Position numbers and translations under genes: made by a program. Below, piece by piece: positions 60,174 through 64,000 of a stretch of 64,000 bases of DNA (the first letter of the stretch is position 1; the number at the start of each line of letters is the position of its first letter). A model generated the notes under the pieces. It saw only the letters and a list, made by a program, of their open reading frames with translations. It had not been told where the DNA came from and made no database searches. This stretch comes from Phanerochaete sordida (Eukaryota > Basidiomycota > Agaricomycetes > Polyporales > Phanerochaetaceae): NCBI GenBank assembly GCA_019973155.2, contig BPQB01000030.1:347198-411197 (forward strand). The letters run 5' to 3'.

Positions 60174-61249
60174 GGGTAGTCATTGCTTCATGAGAGGACA
60201 GAATGGCGGAGGGTCTCGAGGCGAAGGTGGTGGAAAGGCAGAAACTTGAAAGGTACCGGATGGCGGGCGCTCTTCGAACTGCCACGATGGGTCACGTGAG
60301 GAGCAATAATACCATCCGACCCGCACAATTCTGCGTTGTTTCCCCGTTTCTCACTTTCTTTCTCATGACGTGGGGCAAAGTGCGCGGGAATCGTTGGCGG
60401 TAGAGGATATTGGAGTGGGACCGGAGCAATAGAAGTTCGCCCTAAGCTTGCGAATGCTCCGAATGTTGAAGCGGAATTGCAATGCGAGGGTCTCGACTGA
60501 CCCGAACCAATATTGCCTGCGGCGACGGGAGTTCTGGAGTAGGTATGTACAAACCCAGACAGTATACTTGCGCGTTGTCAATAAATACGAACTAGAGTTG
60601 GTCGGCGGCTTCGTTGCGTTTGCGCATGAGTTTGAGTAAACGGCAAGATGACGCATGTCATTGAATGGCAACCATTTATCTTTTGTGCGGTACAGTTGTG
60701 TTATCCGTACCGTGCTAGAGGCTGGAGGCACACAATCTGCGGCAGATACGGCCTAGGTATGTAATGTGCCCCGAAAAACATTATCGTTTGTGCTTTCCGA
60801 GGCGCCATTGTCGTGGCGTCGGCTGGGGACTGGCGGTGTGTAACTCACTCCTGGTCACTGCGGCCATTGCATACGGCGCATGAGGCGAAGAGTAATTAGA
60901 CTCCTTCATCTGCACGCCCTGATCGCCATGACACCAGCAGCTAACGCAGCGTACCAACCCTCCAACTCCCTTCGGTACGCGTCCCTATACCCTACCAAAT
61001 TGACTGACGCGCACTAATGCGCCCCCATACTAGGCTGACTAGCCGGAACCAGACAGTTTTCTATCGCAGAAAACACCGTGCTGACACCAGACTGAGGTGT
61101 AATGAATATTCGCGTTGCACAGCGATACCATAGCGGCTGACAGCTGTCGCCCAAAACGGTGGGATCGCAGAATCTAATCTCTTGAAGGAGTCGGTAGCCC
61201 AGCAGCACAGCTGAAGACATTGAAGGCATTTCTGGCACCGGGTGGAAAG
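60174..61249. other. IRE1 promoter region and intergenic, no gene seen
   Basis: Short frames only. The right copy of element B begins near 61250. Confidence 0.4.
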
Positions 61250-62060
61250 AAGGGAAGAGGGAGCGTACTCACTTGAGGACGCATGTTGGTCTCCCCACCG
61301 CAAGATCACTCAACCTGAAGACCCCGAAAAGGTCTGCTCTCGTCCTTCGGGCTGTCCCACCTACCCGTGTCCGTCCCAAGGACTTCGAGCAGGCAGAGAT
61401 TCACTGCAGTCGCATATTACGTACACCCAACCAGTCGCAGCTTGGCTGCAGGCCTCCCCGATGCCCGTGCATGGTGGATGCGGTAGACAGGCTTGCACGG
61501 CCGAGCAGAGCGCGGAAACGCGGATGGTCACCTGCCGGAGCAGCATGCCGCGAATTCGCACTCATCGTCGGGCAGCGAGCGCCCCCTATGGGGCGCGGTC
61601 GCCACCCGACGGACGGGGTCTCAGCCGACGACCTCCAGTGGAGGCGGCCTCCTGGGCACGACGCCGAGCGGCGCCGCCCCTGGGAGGCCATCGTCGGCAA
61701 GCCCCGTCGCCCTCCGTCCATGTATGGTGCCGCGCTGTGCCTGGCCGCAAGTCGGCGAGGGCACTGCTGAATGATCGTATCTAGAAGGGGAGGGGGAGGT
61801 CGGCGGGGGACGGGGAGAAAGATGGAGGGAGGAATAAACCGTGGTCGCCACACACAGGCGGGACAGCCCCCATGGGCGGGGGATATTTATACGTCTGGGC
61901 GGACGGGCGGCTGACGACGCGTCGCGTCGATCACGTTCGCCGTTGTTGACAGAAATCGTCAGCCGCATCGTCCTGGACTCATCCGCGCGAGGATCAAGCA
62001 TCCAGCCGCCGAGGCTCAACCTCGACGTGGGTGGCGGGTTCGTTTCTGCTTCGTTAGCCA
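61250..62060 (-). repeat. Element B, inverted right copy
   Basis: Reverse complement of the left copy. TATAAATA sits at 61884-61891 on the minus strand, then the leader, the GCGGCGCC-rich unit and a GTGAGT donor near 61272 (AACATGCGTCCTCAAGTGAG against AACATGCGCCCTGCAGGTGAG in the left copy). The left-copy ATG at 46456 is changed here, and frames differ, supporting a non-coding role. Confidence 0.65.
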
Positions 62061-63061
62061 AGTAGGTGACGTAAGTGATGTGTAGACCTTGGCACCAGCG
62101 TGTCGCCCTATGGACGGTGCGAGCATTTAATAATAAGCGTCGCAGCCATCTGTGGAGCAGCCAGGTTAGTGCCAGACAAGCGTGAGCTGCCAGCCACACA
62201 TCAGAAAGATACCCAAGGTACGGGCTCGGTGCAAACGCTATACCATTATAGGGGAAAGCATGGAGTTTGGCCGCGTTCGTTCAGCGGCAGGCGACGACTG
62301 CCTACCCATGTACCCGCCCCTTATTTGGAGTATCCGGCAACCGTGACTATTGCGGCTGGCCAGCGGCGCCCCGGCTGTGAGCTCGTGGTCAGAGCCGCGG
62401 GAGCGTCGCTCAGTCTTACGCAGCTAAGCTGCGTAGCAATAGCTTGTTGAACATGACTTCGAAAATGCGACCACGGGAGTCCGAAAGCCGCAAGATGTTA
62501 GTCATGGACGGGGTGGCGGAATAGTGGTAGCTGGTAGTTAGCACGCAACAGTTGGTTGCGCTGCATACGAGTACTATACTTGCGGGCGTTGCGTTTGTTC
62601 GCTTGCTGTATCTCATAATTCATGGCGCTTTGCAAGCATGTATGATGACCGTCTGTCGACCATATATTGTATTTGATGATCTGCCTAAATCAGCGTGTTG
62701 CAACAGTTTTATACGACAGCTTAAGGTTGTTCCATCGGGCGGCGATTACGTGCCTTCGCTGTGGGCTCACCGGTGCTGATAGAAAGTGCCAGTCAACGCC
62801 GATGTCTACACGATGGGAAAGACGCGAGAGCGAGTCTGCCCAACAGTCAGAACGAGCCTGCCTGGCATGGCCACGTTGATCTTCAAGCTAAAATACAACG
62901 GAAAGTCTGACTCGCTGGGATAGCGCGGTGTGGGACAAGCTACCAAGATAGGACTGCTCGTAAATTTCGAGACTCGAAGCCTGTTAGTTATAGTGAGCGG
63001 GCTGTTAAGGCAGTGCCGCCCTGCGCACATCGAGGAATCGTCTTCAAAAGTCAGAAATATC
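62061..63061. other. Intergenic, nothing recognised
   Basis: AT-richer DNA without a supported gene. It ends at the tRNA. Confidence 0.4.
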
Positions 63062-63148
63062 GGCCGCCTGGCGAAATGGCATCGCGTCTGACTACGATTA
63101 ACCGTAATCGCGATCAGGAGATTGCAGGTTCGACCCCTGCGGTGGTCA
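63062..63148 (+). tRNA. tRNA-Arg(ACG) with a 15-nt intron
   Basis: The acceptor stem GGCCGCC pairs with GGTGGTC, followed by discriminator A. The A box is TGGCGAAATGG and the B box GGTTCGACCCC. The anticodon stem TCTGA pairs with TCAGG around loop CTACGA, giving anticodon ACG (read as ICG). A 15-nt insertion (TTAACCGTAATCGCG) after position 37 is the canonical intron site. The mature tRNA would be 72 nt before CCA addition. Confidence 0.93.
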
Positions 63149-63167
63149 TAGGATGAGACTCCACGTC

Positions 63168-63173
63168 TTTTTT
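63168..63173 (+). terminator. RNA polymerase III terminator
   Basis: A run of six T on the coding strand, 20 nt after the end of the tRNA. Confidence 0.8.
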
Positions 63174-64000
63174 GCTCCCCGTCGACGCAGGATGCGAAGG
63201 TCGGAGGATATGATCGCGGGGAAAGCGTTTAAGAACCTAGGCTCATGAAACGCTATTCGGCGGGCTCACGACCTTCCAGCTCAGCAGATGCTGCGTTTCC
63301 CAGACATGCAGTACCTATGAGATTAAGGCGAGGTTAGAGGGGGAGGATGCCCTACAAGGCTGCGGACGGCCTGCTCAAGGCATGAACGGCCACACCTGCC
63401 ATATCCAGAAACCATCGCACGGCGTTGTGGATCCCTTTGACAGCTGTCACCTGCGCTGGTCGAGGCTTCTCGCCCAAAATGGCAGGGCGGCAGCTTGGGA
63501 TCCTAACAGCACCAAACAACGCCCTGGGGTCTCGCGCCAGTGCGTCATAGGAGCGCCCCCGCCCCCGAGCCTCTGCGACGCGCATGGCGAGCCGCGATCG
63601 CAGGCTAGCTTCTGTTCTCTGGCTTCATTATTCACTAGATGCTCGCTTGACACCAGGGAGTCCTGAGCATGGCATAGCTAAGCATCCAGACTACTATCAT
63701 GGACGTCTTCGCGCACTTCGAGTCGTGGGTCGACCACGTAAATTTCGAGGAAATCTATGGCATGAGACTTGAATAGCTCGTATATATTTTGTGTTTGAAA
63801 GCTGTACAGCGTAGGTGTACTCGAGAGCCAGGCTCGCCAGGAGACGTCGCCCGCTTTCGGTCTTGTCATAGTTCATCAGCAAAATAATGACGACCTTAGA
63901 AAGGGTTTAGCAGCCCATACCAGCGTTGGCGGTGCTTGTAAGCCATGGCAGTCTGGGATAACCTTATATAACTAGGTGAGGAGGCCTTATCTCCTGGAAG
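63174..64000. other. Right edge, no gene seen
   Basis: Several short frames on both strands, none with a domain or splice support. Confidence 0.4.

Noticed and set aside
1..64000. CRISPR arrays, bacterial operons, rRNA genes
   Set aside because: None seen. Introns, TATA boxes and gene families are those of a fungus.

Overview
The window comes from a filamentous basidiomycete, most likely an Agaricomycete (Polyporales-like, by inference). The coding DNA is GC-rich. Genes carry many short introns of about 45-65 bp with GT(A/G)(A/C)G...(C/T)AG borders. The genes include basidiomycete forms of IRE1, SET1 and seryl-tRNA synthetase, plus an intron-bearing tRNA-Arg. All multi-exon models below were spliced by hand from the sequence. 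Where every exon was resolved, the summed exon length is divisible by three and the reading frame stays open.

Layout. (1) Positions 1-7000: accessory DNA with a GC-rich repeat (element A), a decayed P450 3' half, and a run of very small secreted-peptide genes on the minus strand (3583 pseudo, 4161, 5173, 6934 frameshifted). (2) 8232-17000: a full-size ABCG transporter (+) and an oligopeptide transporter (-), then a 2.8 kb GC-rich gene desert. (3) 19.7-29.5 kb: a single-pass membrane protein with a disordered tail, two tandem wax-synthase-like MBOAT acyltransferases, an ERG26-like sterol dehydrogenase/decarboxylase, and a small acidic three-exon gene. (4) 30.7-36.9 kb: a secreted S41 peptidase with 12 exons, seryl-tRNA synthetase and a small disordered protein. 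(5) 37.7-45 kb: a second accessory block, the mirror image of the first. It holds a decayed P450 5' half, an inverted copy of element A, two secreted-peptide genes and an intact eight-exon P450. (6) 45.9-47.6 kb: repeat element B and a tandem 315-bp repeat. (7) 48.3-60.2 kb: the conserved genes SET1, a two-TM serine-rich protein, and IRE1. (8) 61.2-64 kb: an inverted copy of element B and tRNA-Arg(ACG).

The most unusual content is a family of at least six tiny genes at both ends of the accessory DNA. The full-length members encode 55-59 aa. Each has a TATA box about 50-60 nt before the ATG, three exons with both introns in phase 1, a signal peptide, a short Pro-rich stretch ending in (D/E)HL(A/V)G or a variant, and a short tail with a Pro-Cys-x4/5-Cys motif. 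Pairs of these genes lie beside a P450 (intact on the right, decayed on the left) in inverted-duplicate order, so P450 plus two peptide genes behaves as one duplicated unit. I do not recognise this family. A secreted peptide effector or a modified-peptide precursor is a hypothesis only.

The remaining genes do not form an obvious single pathway. The transporters, the S41 peptidase and the acyltransferases are each compatible with secondary metabolism or peptide handling, but nothing in the sequence ties them to the peptide genes.
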